Shown piece by piece: positions 1-10,774 of a DNA stretch of 64,000 nt. The translations under genes and the position numbers were made by a program. The notes beneath the pieces were generated by a model. That model was not told where the DNA came from, did no database searches, and saw only the letters and a program-made list of their open reading frames with translations. How positions within the stretch are numbered: position 1 is the stretch's first letter; each line of letters starts with the position of its first letter. The DNA comes from Leptidea sinapis. Lineage: Eukaryota > Arthropoda > Insecta > Lepidoptera > Pieridae. The stretch covers positions 1,116,001 through 1,180,000 of the forward strand of contig NC_066288.1 of the NCBI RefSeq assembly GCF_905404315.1, written 5' to 3'.

Positions 1-230
1 ACTGGGAATAAAGCGTACACCCTCACGCTCTTCGATTATAAATGTTTATTGTACGATATTACATTGTAATCCATATTTTATATAAAAAAAACAGCCCGCT
101 GAGTTTCTTGCGCCCATTCTTCTCAGGTCTGAGGCAGTCTCTTTTGAATGGGTGGTAGATTTTGACGTTCAATAAGTGATTTTAAATCCTATTTTGAATA
201 AAAATATTTGAATTTGAATTTGAATCAGTA
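1..230 (+). repeat. 3' tail of family A LINE (window-edge fragment)
   Basis: This stretch nearly duplicates 45053-45268, which directly follows the reverse-transcriptase ORF of the LINE copy at 43275. It is therefore the 3' untranslated tail of the same non-LTR family, cut by the window edge. It ends in a short TTTGAA-type repeat, as many Jockey/CR1-type elements do. No coding sequence is left here. Confidence 0.75.
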
Positions 231-241
231 GTATACGTACT

Positions 242-276
242 TGCACGATACAACGCTAGGAGTGAAGATGTTCTAC
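242..276 (+). repeat. Direct repeat, left copy
   Basis: About 35 bp (TGCACGATACAACGCT up to GTTCTAC) recur at 3615-3649 with few differences. The two copies bracket the whole LINE cluster between them. They may be the split ends of one older repeat or a very long duplication; I cannot tell which. Confidence 0.55.
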
Positions 277-280
277 TAAC

Positions 281-1600
281 TCACATACGCGCGCTAAACC
301 TGCACGAGGAGCCCTTCAGGCGATGTAATTAAACCTACCTCTTACGAAGAGGTGAAGCTAATTGTTTAGGAGCTTCACTCCAAGAAGGCCCCGGGGCCCG
401 ATACTATTAACAATAGGGTTCCTTAAATCCTGCCGTCGACTCTTATTACTTTACTGGTTACCATTTTTAATATTCTTTTGTCTAATAGCGCGTTCCCCGC
501 ACAATGGAAGGAGTCTATTGTTATCGGTATCCCAAAACCCAATAAATTTAATCCGAGTAGCTATAGGCCTATTAGCTTAATTAATTCAATCAGGCAACTG
601 TACGAAAGACTAATTCTCGCGCGTCTTAATCACTACATCGCGGAGCTTAACCTGATACCCGACATGCAGTTCGGGTTCAGAACCGCTCACTAGTGTCCCC
701 AGCAGGCTCACCGACTCACCGAGTACATCCTCATACCGCGTTAAATCCACGCTACCACGGCAGCCGTGTTTTTCGATGTCGCGAAGGCCTTCGACAATGT
801 ATGGCACAACGGCTTAGTATTCAAGTTGTATCAACTGGGAGTGCCAGACAGGCTCGTGCCATACGAGCCTACCTTACTGATCGCTCCTTCCGATATCGAG
901 TAGAGGGCACCCTATCCTTACCCCGATCCATCAGGCCTGGCGTGCCACAGGGTTCGGTCCTCTCTCCCACTCTATTCTCGCTCTTCACGAGCGACATTCC
1001 CAAGTTTCCGAGTGTCCAGCTCACTCAGTACGCTAACGATACGGCACTCTACTTTGGCTCCGCCTTGAGCAAGAACATTAAAGTGGTTCGAGCTGCCGTC
1101 GATGAACTAGGCAACTGGTTCAGAAAATAGCGAATTGAAGTGTACAAAACCATCGTACGGCCGATACTGTCATAAGCAAGCGTCGTTTTCGCGCACACCC
1201 CACCGAGCCACCTACACCGTTTCTAAGTAGTTCAAAATAAATTCACGCGCACACTAACCGGAGCCTCGTGGTTCATCCGAAACGTTGACCTTCACCGCGA
1301 TCTAGAGCTTCCGACGATAGCTCAACACTTTAAAGAGATCTCGCGACGCTTCTTTGACAAGGCGCCTTACCATCCCAACATCGTGGTTAGGAAGGCATGT
1401 GGGTACACCCCGCTTCACCATAGTCTCAACCCACTAAGACGTCCCCGGCACGTCACAGTAGAACCTGATGACGACATCACCATCGCAAACGCGACACCCA
1501 CACAAACACCGACACAAACGCGCACACACCTTCACAGGCCTAGGCGCGGTCAACCGCCGTAAACCACTGGTACTCGTCACTCTGACGATGGCCAGCGGCT
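281..1600 (+). pseudogene. Jockey-like non-LTR retrotransposon, decayed RT
   Basis: Translation in shifting frames gives reverse-transcriptase blocks in the right order: KKAPGPD (near 385), SSYRPISLINS (near 555), MQFGFR (near 664), FFDVAKAFDNVWH (near 770), PGVPQGSVLSPTLF (near 937) and YANDTALYF (near 1030). A Jockey-type C-terminus follows (RNVDLHRDLELPTIAQHF, then RRPRHVTVEPDDD near 1440). Stops and frameshifts interrupt it several times. The catalytic YADD reads YAND, so even an unbroken copy would be inactive. The endonuclease and ORF1 are missing (5' truncation). Family assignment rests on overall motif similarity only. Confidence 0.85.
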
Positions 1601-1639
1601 CGCAACCTAGATACACCACACATTCTTTCCCTGTGCTTC

Positions 1640-1811
1640 CCCGGGGTGTAAAAAGAATAGGGTAGTCCCAGGCCCAAGGGTGTCGTAAGAGGCGACTACG
1701 GGCTTATTGAAAGTGGGAGAGTCACGTTACCGTCTTTTGACGTCGGCACAATCGGGCCAGACTCGTCCGGGTTACTTATCACACTCGCACAGAATACAGT
1801 CTAATATACCT
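1640..1811 (+). repeat. LINE 3'-UTR-like fragment
   Basis: A moderately GC-rich stretch with the phrase GGTGTCGTAAGAGGCGACTA, which I recall from 3' regions of lepidopteran LINEs. It separates two RT pseudogenes. No coding potential is seen; the assignment is from memory of the motif. Confidence 0.4.
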
Positions 1812-3067
1812 ATCACATAGATGGGCGGCGGCTATTGAAAGCCAGGGGGAAGGCCTGGCAGTTAGCCTGGATATAGTGAAGGCCTTTGATCGTGTATGGC
1901 ACAAGGCACTTCTCTCAAAACTTCATCATTTGGGCTTCCCGAGAGCTTCTGCAAGTGGACCTCCAGCTTCCTCACTGGGCGCAGCATACAGGTCGTTGTC
2001 GACGGATATTGCTCGAACCCGAAGCCCGTGAATGCTGGAATGCCCCAAGGCTGTGTGCTATCTCCCACGCTGTTTCTTCTGCATAGCAATGATATGTTCT
2101 ACACCTCCAACATACATTGCTATGCAGACGACAGCACTGGTGATGCCGTATACACGGGCCAAGTCTCTCTCGGGAAAACGTCGACCAGTGCCGGGAGAAA
2201 CTTGTGTCTTCTATCGAGTCCTCTCCCGAGAAGGTCGCGAAATGGGGTAAATTGAACCTTGTCCAATTCAACCCCCAGAAGACTCAAGTTTGCGCGTTTA
2301 CCCCTAAAAATCCCCATTTGCCGCATCACCGCTCTTCGAGAACACTTCCCTTAAAGCCTCGCCTAGTATCGGCATACTGGGTCTCGAAATCTCGAGTGAT
2401 TGCCAATTCCGTGGCCATCTGGAGGGCAAAGCCAAATTGGCTTCAAAGAAGCTGGGCGTCATCAATAGAGCACGGCAATACTTCAAGCCGGCCCACATTC
2501 TATCGCTCTACAAAGCGCAGGTCCGGTCACGCATGGAGTATTGCTGTCATCTCTGGTTTAGCGCACCCCGGTATCAGCTCGACCCATTTGACCGCGTTCA
2601 ACGCAGAGCAGCTCGAATTATCGGGGACCCAGTTCTCTGTGAACGGCTAAATCACTTGGCTTTGCGTAGAGACGTCGCTTCATTGTGTGTTTTTTACCGC
2701 ATTTATCACGGGGAGTGTTCCGAAGAGCTGTTTAACCTGATTCCTGCCGCCGAATTCCACCTTCATACGACACGCCACTAGTTAGGATATTATCTCCACC
2801 ATCTGGATGTGTGGCGGTCCTTCACAGTGCGGTTTTCAAGGAGCCTTCTTCCACGTACTACAAAGCTGTGGAATGAGCTTCCTTGTGCGGTGTTTCCGGG
2901 ACGATACGACATGGGTACCTTCAAAAAAAGCGCGTACACCTTCCTTAAAGGCCCGCAACGCTCTTGTGATTCCTCTGGTGTTGCAAGGGAATGTGAGCGG
3001 CGGTGATCACTTAGCACCGGGTGACCCGTACGCTCGTTTGTCCTCCTATTCCATAAAAAAAAAATCT
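1812..3067 (+). pseudogene. Family E non-LTR retrotransposon, 5'-truncated RT
   Basis: The RT palm blocks are visible across frames: EGLAVSLDIVKAFDRVWHK (near 1850), NAGMPQGCVLSPTLF (near 2032) and CYADDSTGDAVY (near 2119), so the catalytic YADD is intact here. The C-terminal part (EYCCHLW, FDRVQRRAARIIGDP, YHGECSEELFNLIP) runs to about 2780, and the SFLPRTTKLWNELP-type block follows in another frame. Frameshifts break the frame several times. The 3' tail ends in CCATAAAAAA at about 3067. The same family recurs at 13540 and 35205 and as short tails elsewhere in the window. The clade is uncertain (Jockey/R1-like). Confidence 0.85.
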
Positions 3068-3612
3068 CTTGGTACCCGACCAGACGTTAGTCCTCATCCT
3101 ATAATCGTTTCACTCCACTCACAGTAACACACGGACTGACATACACCACTTACATAATCACAAACACACTCCATAAACAGACACAAACACAAACATACAT
3201 GCACACAAACATTTACACTACTTACATACATACAAACATTCATAAACATACATACACACTTACATACATTACACAAAACATCACCACAATCGCCGGCGAG
3301 TGCGCTCTTCTCATGTCTTCATCTTCATTTTCATTCTCTCTCCTTCCCACAAGCACACAGCCGGTCCAAGGTTCGAGTCTCCTTAGGAGACGCCCCGCGA
3401 CTGTTGTTGCGTAGTCTTTGCGGCCTCCACGGCCCACGTCCTATGCCGCTGTAAAAGAATTCAGGGCTAACAGCATAGAGGAGGTTTTTAGTCGGTATGG
3501 GGTGTCCGGTTGCGCGGACACTGGAGTCCCGTTACGTATTTGAGTTACTTATATACGCCCCGTTCCGGGGCGTAAATACGTAACTGTAATTTCCTCATCT
3601 CGAAAAAAAAAA
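3068..3612 (+). repeat. CA-rich stretch and LINE-type 3' end with poly(A)
   Basis: From 3120 to 3290 the sequence is dominated by ACA-type low-complexity repeats. 3300-3600 is GC-richer and ends in a poly(A) run at 3603-3612, like the 3' UTR of a polyadenylated retrotransposon. It may be the 3' end of the Jockey-like element at 281, displaced by the family E insertion. That link is inferred from position only. Confidence 0.45.
3530..3584 (+). other. Two-part hairpin next to the poly(A)
   Basis: GTTACGTATTT pairs with AAATACGTAAC, enclosing a second perfect stem ACGCCCCG/CGGGGCGT with a TTC loop. It lies about 20 bases before the poly(A), where a retrotransposon RNA may be recognised by its own reverse transcriptase. 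Confidence 0.6.
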
Positions 3613-3614
3613 CC

Positions 3615-3649
3615 TGCACGATACAAAGCTATTGGGGAAGATGTTCTAC
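3615..3649 (+). repeat. Direct repeat, right copy
   Basis: Partner of 242-276, starting just after the poly(A) run at 3612. It runs directly into the 100-bp tandem array. Confidence 0.55.
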
Positions 3650-3664
3650 GTTTTCGCGGCCACG

Positions 3665-4115
3665 CGCCTCAATCTCGAGAACCTCGGACACGATACGCAT
3701 ATTGTTGAAATCATAATTTTGCGTAGTGGCCATCTTGGATTTCAAAAATGATCCCAAATTCGTTCTCTGCACCCTCGAGAACCTCGGGTACGATACCCAT
3801 ATTGTTGAAATCAAAGATTTTGCGCAGCGGCCATCTTGGATTTCAAAAATGATCCCAAATTCATTCTCTGCAGCCTCGAGAACCTCGGATACGATACCCA
3901 TATTGTTGAAATCAAAATTTTGCGCGGCGGCCATCTTGGATTTCAAAAATGATCCCAAATTCGTTCTCTGCACCTTCGAGAACCTCGGATACGATACCCA
4001 TATTGTTGAAATCATAATTTTGCGCGGCGGCCATCTTAGATTTCAAAAATGATCCCAAATTCGTTCTCTTCAGCCTCGAGAACCTCGGATACGATATCCA
4101 TAATGTTGATAATTT
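3665..4115 (+). repeat. 100-bp tandem repeat, about 4.5 units
   Basis: The phrase CTCGAGAACCTCGG begins at about 3674, 3774, 3875, 3975 and 4075, giving a period of 100-101 bp. Each unit also carries CCATATTGTTGAAATCA and GCCATCTTGGATTTCAAAAA. Units differ by a few bases. Open frames cross the array on both strands, but since 100 is not a multiple of three a protein would shift frame each unit, so they are read as chance. The right flank, 4116-4300, shows nothing recognisable. Confidence 0.9.
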
Positions 4116-4299
4116 TGCGCGTAATATAACATTTCTCTCATACCTCGATAAAAAAGTTTCACTTCAAAAATGCATAAAAAATATCACAGAATTTCGTACT
4201 CTTGGCAACTTAAGTTTTAAAAAATATTTCGCGGACCTTCCGCAGTGGGGTCGTTGACCCGCTTCGCTCATATCGTGTCTCAGCCATGCTCGTGTCTAT

Positions 4300-5920
4300 G
4301 CGTACCTATCGAATCTTATAGATATACGTTCGAGCGATTTTTGCCTAAAGTGTTTCGAAAACCTCGCCTTAAGACGAATTGACGAATCAATTGAAACGCA
4401 CTTTCACTTTGGGCACATTGTTCATTGCCAATCTTATGGTGTGTTTCAGGGAGTCTTCCATGGAGTTTACAGCTAGCCAGTCTCCTACTCTTATGAAGAC
4501 AGGAACGTCCGATAACAACCACGATGTGGATCAAGCTTTATGACACTGAGTCTTGTTGAAAGAGGCATCTTGATTATGGAACATTATTTTATTTATTTGG
4601 AGAGGGTGGAGAGGTTTAACTCGCCCAGGGTGAGTCCTAGTAACACCGCCACTCACCCATCACACAATGGAGAAATAGGTGATTGTTGGTCTCACAATTC
4701 TGTGTATATCTATAAAAGCTTTGAGCGTACTCCCCAATGTGTCCGTGCCAGACGTCGACATACACCCGTTCTGCGCATAATTTCACACAGGTACTTTCCT
4801 GTTCGAGAGCTGGGTGGAAAGAGGGCAGCTAGCCTCGAAGGTGTCAGTGATACCATCCGTGGTTACTTTTATTTATCCAGTATGTTTTCTTTGGATGCTT
4901 AAACGTATGTGTTTGGTTTTTGAGGCAAGCCAAGAGGGCAAGAAGTCCAATGATATGTGTCGGTGATCCGATAGCGAAATTTCATCACTGACTCGCTAGT
5001 TTGATACTCGACTGGCAATGTAATCGGTTGTGAAAGTAATATCTAAGACTTCCTGCTTGTAGTAAAGAAGGTTGGCTTGTTACCACTGTATAGTACATGC
5101 AGGCAATTAGTGTCTGAGAAGTTAAGATGTTTCTCACCTCTATCGTTGACGTCGCTGCTTCCCCAAGTTGTGTGGTACGCAATGACATCGGCTGTCAGAT
5201 CGGCGTTGTTGTGGCAAGCATAATCGACCACTCTCGACAAATCTGTTGTCGGATATCTTGCTTCGTATGGTAGCTGAGCACACAATCACTCTGGTACCCT
5301 CCGAACCTTTGAAATATACATACGCCGCAAAATGGTCGTCGTTGCAAACCTCTGTAACTAATAGGTAAGAAATTAGTGTACTTGTTGAAGACAATGCAGG
5401 CTCTGGGGCTTGATCCACTGGTATTGTAAATTAATTTACCAGTGGCAATGAGTCCCATGCTCTTGTCGTTGTTGACCCACTACTCTTGTAGCAGGGCAAT
5501 AAAGATCTCTCTATTGACGAGGCATTTCTCTATTACTGCTGTAGCAGCCTTGGCTTGGTGGAGATTTGCCTGCAGTATCCTCGCCCTGCTATTGCGGTGC
5601 GCCATCAGATCCCACCGGAGGTGGAAGGCTCAGTTCGGTCTATGTTCTGGAGGGGTTATTCCCCCCGCGGCCAGAATTAGACCGACTCCGACCCATCCCT
5701 CGCCAGAAGGGACCTGTGCCGCTTCTAGACATCGGCCCTTAGCCCCGCGTCGGCTAGTTTTGGGGCAACCGGCTGTTGCGGGTTCCTTGTGATCTCGGAT
5801 GTTCTCTTACAGAGTTTTCGTGCATGGATCGTCCAAGGACGTGACCAAAAGTGACCTCTTGGGCTCACACTTGGACAGTTTTGGGCTGGGACTTCGGAGA
5901 AATCTTCTCTGACCTGCAAA
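4300..5920 (-). pseudogene. R1/Jockey-type LINE fragment: endonuclease domain
   Basis: Read on the minus strand, the order fits an apurinic-type endonuclease: LHQAKAATAVIEKCLVN and IALLQE (about 5570-5480), MGLIATGKLIYN (about 5455), DYACHNNAD then AYHTTWGSSDVNDRGEKHLNF (about 5235-5120), and SGNKPTF (about 5075). An endonuclease-RT linker follows (TFEASCPLSTQ near 4830). The catalytic stretch expected just before AYHTTWGSSD is altered, and frameshifts and stops are frequent. The reverse transcriptase is absent, so this is a 3'-truncated relic. 5600-5920 probably holds the ORF1 end, but I cannot align it. Confidence 0.7.
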
Positions 5921-6181
5921 ATTCTTCAACTTTCACTTCAATTGGTGGGCAGTAACGTGCGTTCTGTAAGTAAAGTAAAGTCTATTAAGCTTACGCCTTG
6001 GCTTCGTCTACAGGCAGATCAGTTAAGAGAAACTTTTTGAATCTTTTCCGGGCGGGTCCCGAGGTGCCAATGTATCGGAGGTACACTATTAAAGTCTGAG
6101 CTCTCCCCCAGACACGCAGCCCTCGTCACGGTACGTCTCACAACTTGGCTTGCATTTCCTCCTTCTTTATCCGGGCAACAT
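5921..6181. other. No gene recognised
   Basis: Mixed-composition DNA with no open frame of note. It is probably further retrotransposon debris, but nothing can be assigned. Confidence 0.5.
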
Positions 6182-6237
6182 ACCTACCCTTTGATATGGG
6201 GCAGGATCCATATCCTGCCCCATATCAAAGGGTAGGT
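6182..6237. repeat. Perfect 26-bp inverted repeat, loop CCAT
   Basis: The left arm 6182-6207 is the exact reverse complement of 6212-6237, with a 4-nt loop CCAT at 6208-6211. The pairing is uninterrupted. It is followed after four bases by a second hairpin with the same loop. Confidence 0.95.
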
Positions 6238-6241
6238 CTCT

Positions 6242-6261
6242 CTCCGCCTCCATAGGCGGAG
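6242..6261. repeat. Perfect 8-bp hairpin, loop CCAT
   Basis: CTCCGCCT (6242-6249) pairs with AGGCGGAG (6254-6261). The loop 6250-6253 is again CCAT. A weaker 7-bp hairpin (TATTATG/CATAATA) follows at 6263-6279. Confidence 0.9.
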
Positions 6262-6279
6262 TTATTATGGAACATAATA

Positions 6280-6775
6280 TTGTCAGGAATAAAGCTTCTT
6301 CTTAAAAATCGGACTGATTTAAATACCTTAAGGAATACCACAAGAATATTATTATGTAAAAAAATATATTAAGTATATTATTAGTATTGTTCTTTCATTG
6401 TGACGTTAGTGTGATTCTTCCACATTTAGGTTCATTAGTCAGTGTCACCTCTTGGGACACCTAAGGAATTAGGACCATTCAGAGAAACACCAATTAGCCT
6501 ATAATTATAGTAAGTAATCCATGATACTTTTTATTATTAACAAAAACATTTTTAATTATTAATTATGAAGAAGTAGTACAAGTTCAAAAAATTTCAGTGT
6601 TGATTATTGAAAAAAAAAATATCCATTTCTTTTTAATAAAACTTTTTTCATTACGTATTCTATATATTATAATAATCGATGCACAATTATGGTACTAGTA
6701 TCTATTATAGAAAACTGCCAATAGACAATTATTTAGTTCTGCCATAACTCTGTTTGGAATTTTATATGTAATTAT
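6280..6775. other. AT-rich DNA, nothing recognised
   Basis: Very AT-rich, without open frames or repeats that I can assign. It separates the hairpin pair from the 3' end of the minus-strand LINE. Confidence 0.6.
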
Positions 6776-6796
6776 GAAATGAAATGAAATGAAATA
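6776..6796 (-). repeat. (ATTTC)n tail of the minus-strand LINE
   Basis: Four GAAAT units on the plus strand read ATTTC on the minus strand. They lie about 230 bases beyond the end of the RT frame. CR1-related LINEs typically end in such a short tandem repeat instead of poly(A). Confidence 0.6.
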
Positions 6797-7009
6797 TATC
6801 TTTATTGCACACCACAAAATAATGAAACATAACAAAAATCGAGACTACAAAAAGCAATAGCCGGCCTTATCGCTTAAGAGCGATTTCTACCAGGCAACCT
6901 GTAATGAATCAGTTATAGTTGAAAAAATAACAGAAGGTGGTGTTATCGATATGCATATAATTTAAACATACAGTAAATAATTCCAAGAAAAGAGCTAGTA
7001 TTGAATTTG

Positions 7010-9939
7010 TCACAGTAATAAATAATAATTATGGAGCGTTGTTTTGAAAGATTGGAGAGTTTTAGCCTTTCTGATTTCAGAGGGAAGAGAATTCCATAGG
7101 TGAACAGCTTGCACAGCAAATGAATTGTTGAAAAAGGAAGTTTTATGAACAGGTGTACAAAGCAAGAGATTATGGACAGACCGAAGATATAGTTGGTGGG
7201 AACTCAATGCTGAAAATTTTTCCTTGATATATGTAGGAGTTTTAGGATCAAATGGGACACGATAGAGATGTATAAGTATATGGGAATTTCTACGCAAGCG
7301 GATAGGGAGCCATTTGAGCTGTTTGCGAAATTCAGACACGTGGTCATACTTACGTAGTCCAAATATAAAACGAATACACATGTTCTGCAATCGTTCAAGC
7401 TTATCCAACTGGAGTTCAGTTAAATCGACATATGAAATGTCAGCGTAGTCAAGAATGGACAGGAGAAGGGATTGAGCGAGTAAAGTTTTCGTGGGAATAG
7501 GAAGAAAATTTTGGAGTTTTTTTAATGAGTGAGAGGCAGCATAGAGCTTCCTACTAACCTCTTTTAATTGATGGTGCCAAGACAAATTCCGATCAATGAA
7601 TACGCCTAAGCTCTTAATAGAGCAGCTAAAAGGAATAAGAGTTCCACCTACACAAATGGGAGGTAGATTACCCCACTCAATTTTATGGGTTAGTTGTGAG
7701 CTACTAACAATAATACATTGAGTTTTTGACGGATTCACTTTTAGACCATGGGCAGTACTCCATTCCACGATTGTAGATAAGTCTTTGTTAGTGTTTTTAA
7801 TAGCTAAAGGCTCGAGAGAAGATTGTGAGTATATCTGGAGATCGTCTGCATACATCCACCACCAGGAAGTTAAATTTTTAGTTATAGAGTTGATAAAAAT
7901 TGCAAAAAGAAGAGGAGACAGTACACCGCCTTGTGGAACTCCAGCGGAAAGGTTAGACCAGGTTGAAGTGTTATCATCAATCTTAGTCCTTTGCCGACGC
8001 CCACATAAATAGCTTCGAAACCACCCTATCACTGTTGGAGATACGTTAATGGAACTCAACATGCTCAGCAAAATATCAAAGTCAACAGTGCAGAAGGCAT
8101 TACTGAAGCCGAGTAGTGTAAGTATTGTGAGCTGTTGCTTATGCCATGCCAGATCGGATATCATCAGTAATTTTTATAAGTGCAGTAGTTGTACTATGTC
8201 CTGGACGAAAACCAGATTGGAGAGGGTTAAGAACACTGTGCTTATTAATAAATATAGAGAATTGTTGATGGACTAAGCGTTCAAGAACCTTGGAAAGAAA
8301 AGGTAGTATAGATATGGGGCGATAGTCAGAAAGATTATGTGGTTTAGAAATTTTTGGTATTGGAATAACATTAGCGTCTTTCCAGTCTAATTGGCCAGAC
8401 GTTATAGAAAAATTAAGAATATGAGAGATTGTAGGAACTAGGATATCTATGATAGGAAGGATCATATTACGACTAATGCAATCACTACCAACGGCCTTAG
8501 ATGTAACAGACAAAATGTTTTTTTTAACGTCAGAATCAGTGAAGGGAGAGAAGTTGAACGGTGGAAAATCAGGGGTTGGGATTAAGGAAAGGTATTTAAG
8601 CGCTAAAGTATTTGAGCTTTAGTGTTATTGTCAAGAAAAGATGAATTTTGAGAGAAATGTTGATTAATTTGTTCAATATTTAGATTATTGTAAAACTGTT
8701 TGTTGTTGCTTCCCAACTCCTAGCGTTTTTAGGAATTTCCAAACTTTACTGGTTTCGCCGTTCTCAACAGACGAGTAGATATGGCGTCGCTGCGCGTCCC
8801 TGCACATTGTATTGCAACGATTCCTTAATCTTATATACTTTTCCCGGTTAAGATCAGAGTTATTCTGCTTATAAATAGATTTAGCTCGATTTTTAGAAGT
8901 TTGCAGTTTTTTACTATCATCAGTAAGCCAAGGAGCAGGTAAATGCTTTATCTTCACGGGTTTAACTGGCGCATGCTTATCGTACAGCTGTATTAGCAAA
9001 GAATTAAAAATATCAACTTTATCATTGATACTATTAGAATTAAAAATGACATCCCAATCAATAGTTTGTGCGTCTATAGAAAAACGTTGCATATCCATCC
9101 CGGAAAAATTCCGCTGCATCAGTATTTGGGGTTTACGTTTAGGGGGGCGTACTTTATAGGAGAGAAAAATGAGATCATGGAAGGAAAAAGCATTCGCAGA
9201 GCATTGCCCATGCGAGTTTACATACTCGGGCTTAGAGACTATGATGAGGTCAAGAAGAGACGGGGTGAGGAAAGAAGTGGGTGGCTGTAAGAGGAAGGAT
9301 ATGGAGATAATAGGATTCAGTAACGGACAAAAGCTTTTTTGAACGATGGACATCTTTAAGAAGACAGGTATTAAAATCACCCATTAAAATCAAGTGATCA
9401 TATAGTGGGACAAATTTCTCGAGGATATGATCAAAGGAAGAGAAATAATCGACATTAAGTGAAGGACTGTAGAATACTCCAAGAAGGATTTTTGTATGTG
9501 AGAGGATAACTTCAACAAGAAGATACTCAACTTCATTCTGTGACAAGGAATCACTAGAAAAACTTATGATTGAAAACCGAAGGTGAGATCGAAGATAGAA
9601 TGCAACGCCGCCACCAACTCTAACCACACGGTCGTTGCGAAGGAGGTGGTAGCCTGGAAGGTAATAAGAGGAAGAAGGGAGGCTAGGCCTAAGCCACGAC
9701 TCAGAAATAAGTACGGCATGAACATTGCTAGAATCAAACGACGCCTGAAGGTCAAGATAATGTGCAGGAATGCTTTGTGCATTGAGGTGAACTATATTAA
9801 AGTTTTTCTGTGTGTCGAGGAAGTGATTACTGAGAGTAACGTCAATAGGAATATAAGATACACTTTGAAAACTTTCTTCACCACTAGAACCAGAAGAGAC
9901 TATAGACTGAAAATCATCAAGGCTAGAGTTGTGTGACAT
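7010..9939 (-). pseudogene. CR1/Jockey-superfamily LINE ORF2 (endonuclease-RT), decayed
   Basis: The nearly full ORF2 is split into pieces on the minus strand. 9939-9250 is the endonuclease, with NIVHLNAQSI, ISESWL, GGGVAFYLR and LILMGDFNTC. 9380-8685 is its end and the linker, including KHLPAPWLTDDSKK and VWKFLKTLG. 8513-8139 starts the RT, with SDYRPISILPFLSKVLERLV and QSGFRPGHSTTTAL. 8164-7010 is the palm and C-terminus, with SAGVPQGGVLSPLLF, the intact catalytic YADDLQIYS, and the HLWNSLPSEIR end. Two frameshifts (near 9300 and 8150) and stops between 8687 and 8514 disable it. The intact YADD and order imply modest decay. An intact ORF1 lies upstream on the same strand at 13160-12459. Confidence 0.9.
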
Positions 9940-10766
9940 TTTGAATCTTGATAATATGTAAAAATTATCTACTGTATATTACTACTTATACTATTACACA
10001 AAAAATAATATCCAAAAGTATACCTGCAACGAGTTTCCTAAACTAAAAATAATATACAAAAACAATTAAATTAAATTAAATGATTAACGAACCCACCCGC
10101 CAGTTGCAAGGAGAGATTAATTCACTTCTTTAAACAAACAATAATTAAAAAAATTAAAAGATAAAGTAAAAACAATAAAAAATGAAAAAGTAACCTTTTT
10201 TTCCTTTTAGCAAAAAGAAACAATTTATCTCAAAACCCTCAAAAAACATAGGTAGGTATTAAATAGATAACTTAGAGGACTAAAAACAAAGTGACTAAAG
10301 ACAAAAAATGAAAATAATAAAAATGAAGTACATATACAAATAAAAATAATATAAACTATATCTATGAAGCTGTTTTGAGAAAGACTTGTAATTTTCACGT
10401 AAATTATTATAAAAATTAAATAAAGATTGCGCGCCTCCATCTGAGTACTCCACTTTTATGCTGTACAAATTTTGTTTACGGTGAAAACATGATGCAGAAA
10501 TTAAAAACATAATATTTTTAATATCTTGACCCATATTAAGGGTGAGAAAAATAAATAATAAAATTATAAGTGGCGCTATCTTACAGCTTCAATAACTTAG
10601 CTTACTAATCATGTAATTCTATAATCTAATTCTAATAATCTATAAATGCAAGCGCAGTGATTGACCAAAAGCCTTGTATCCAAAGCAGTTATTTAGTCTG
10701 CGGCTGGTATGTCAAATGTCACAGCTATCATTAGATGACAGTTGTCACGTACATCTGCCAGTCACA
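9940..10766. other. AT-rich DNA, nothing recognised
   Basis: AT-rich sequence between the LINE ORF2 and the hAT element. Short open frames on the minus strand (10225-10534) are low-complexity and look like chance. Confidence 0.6.
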
Positions 10767-10774
10767 CAAGACAC
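10767..10774. repeat. hAT target-site duplication, left copy
   Basis: CAAGACAC, identical to 11776-11783 on the far side of the element. Confidence 0.85.

Noticed and set aside
3629..4052. Open frames on both strands over 4 kb (108 and 128 codons)
   Set aside because: They only follow the 100-bp tandem repeat, and the repeat period is not a multiple of three.
4540..4902. Plus-strand open frame of 120 codons
   Set aside because: The minus strand here reads as a LINE endonuclease-RT linker; the plus frame resembles nothing.
10225..10534. Short minus-strand frames rich in F/I/Y
   Set aside because: Low-complexity AT-rich translation, typical of chance.
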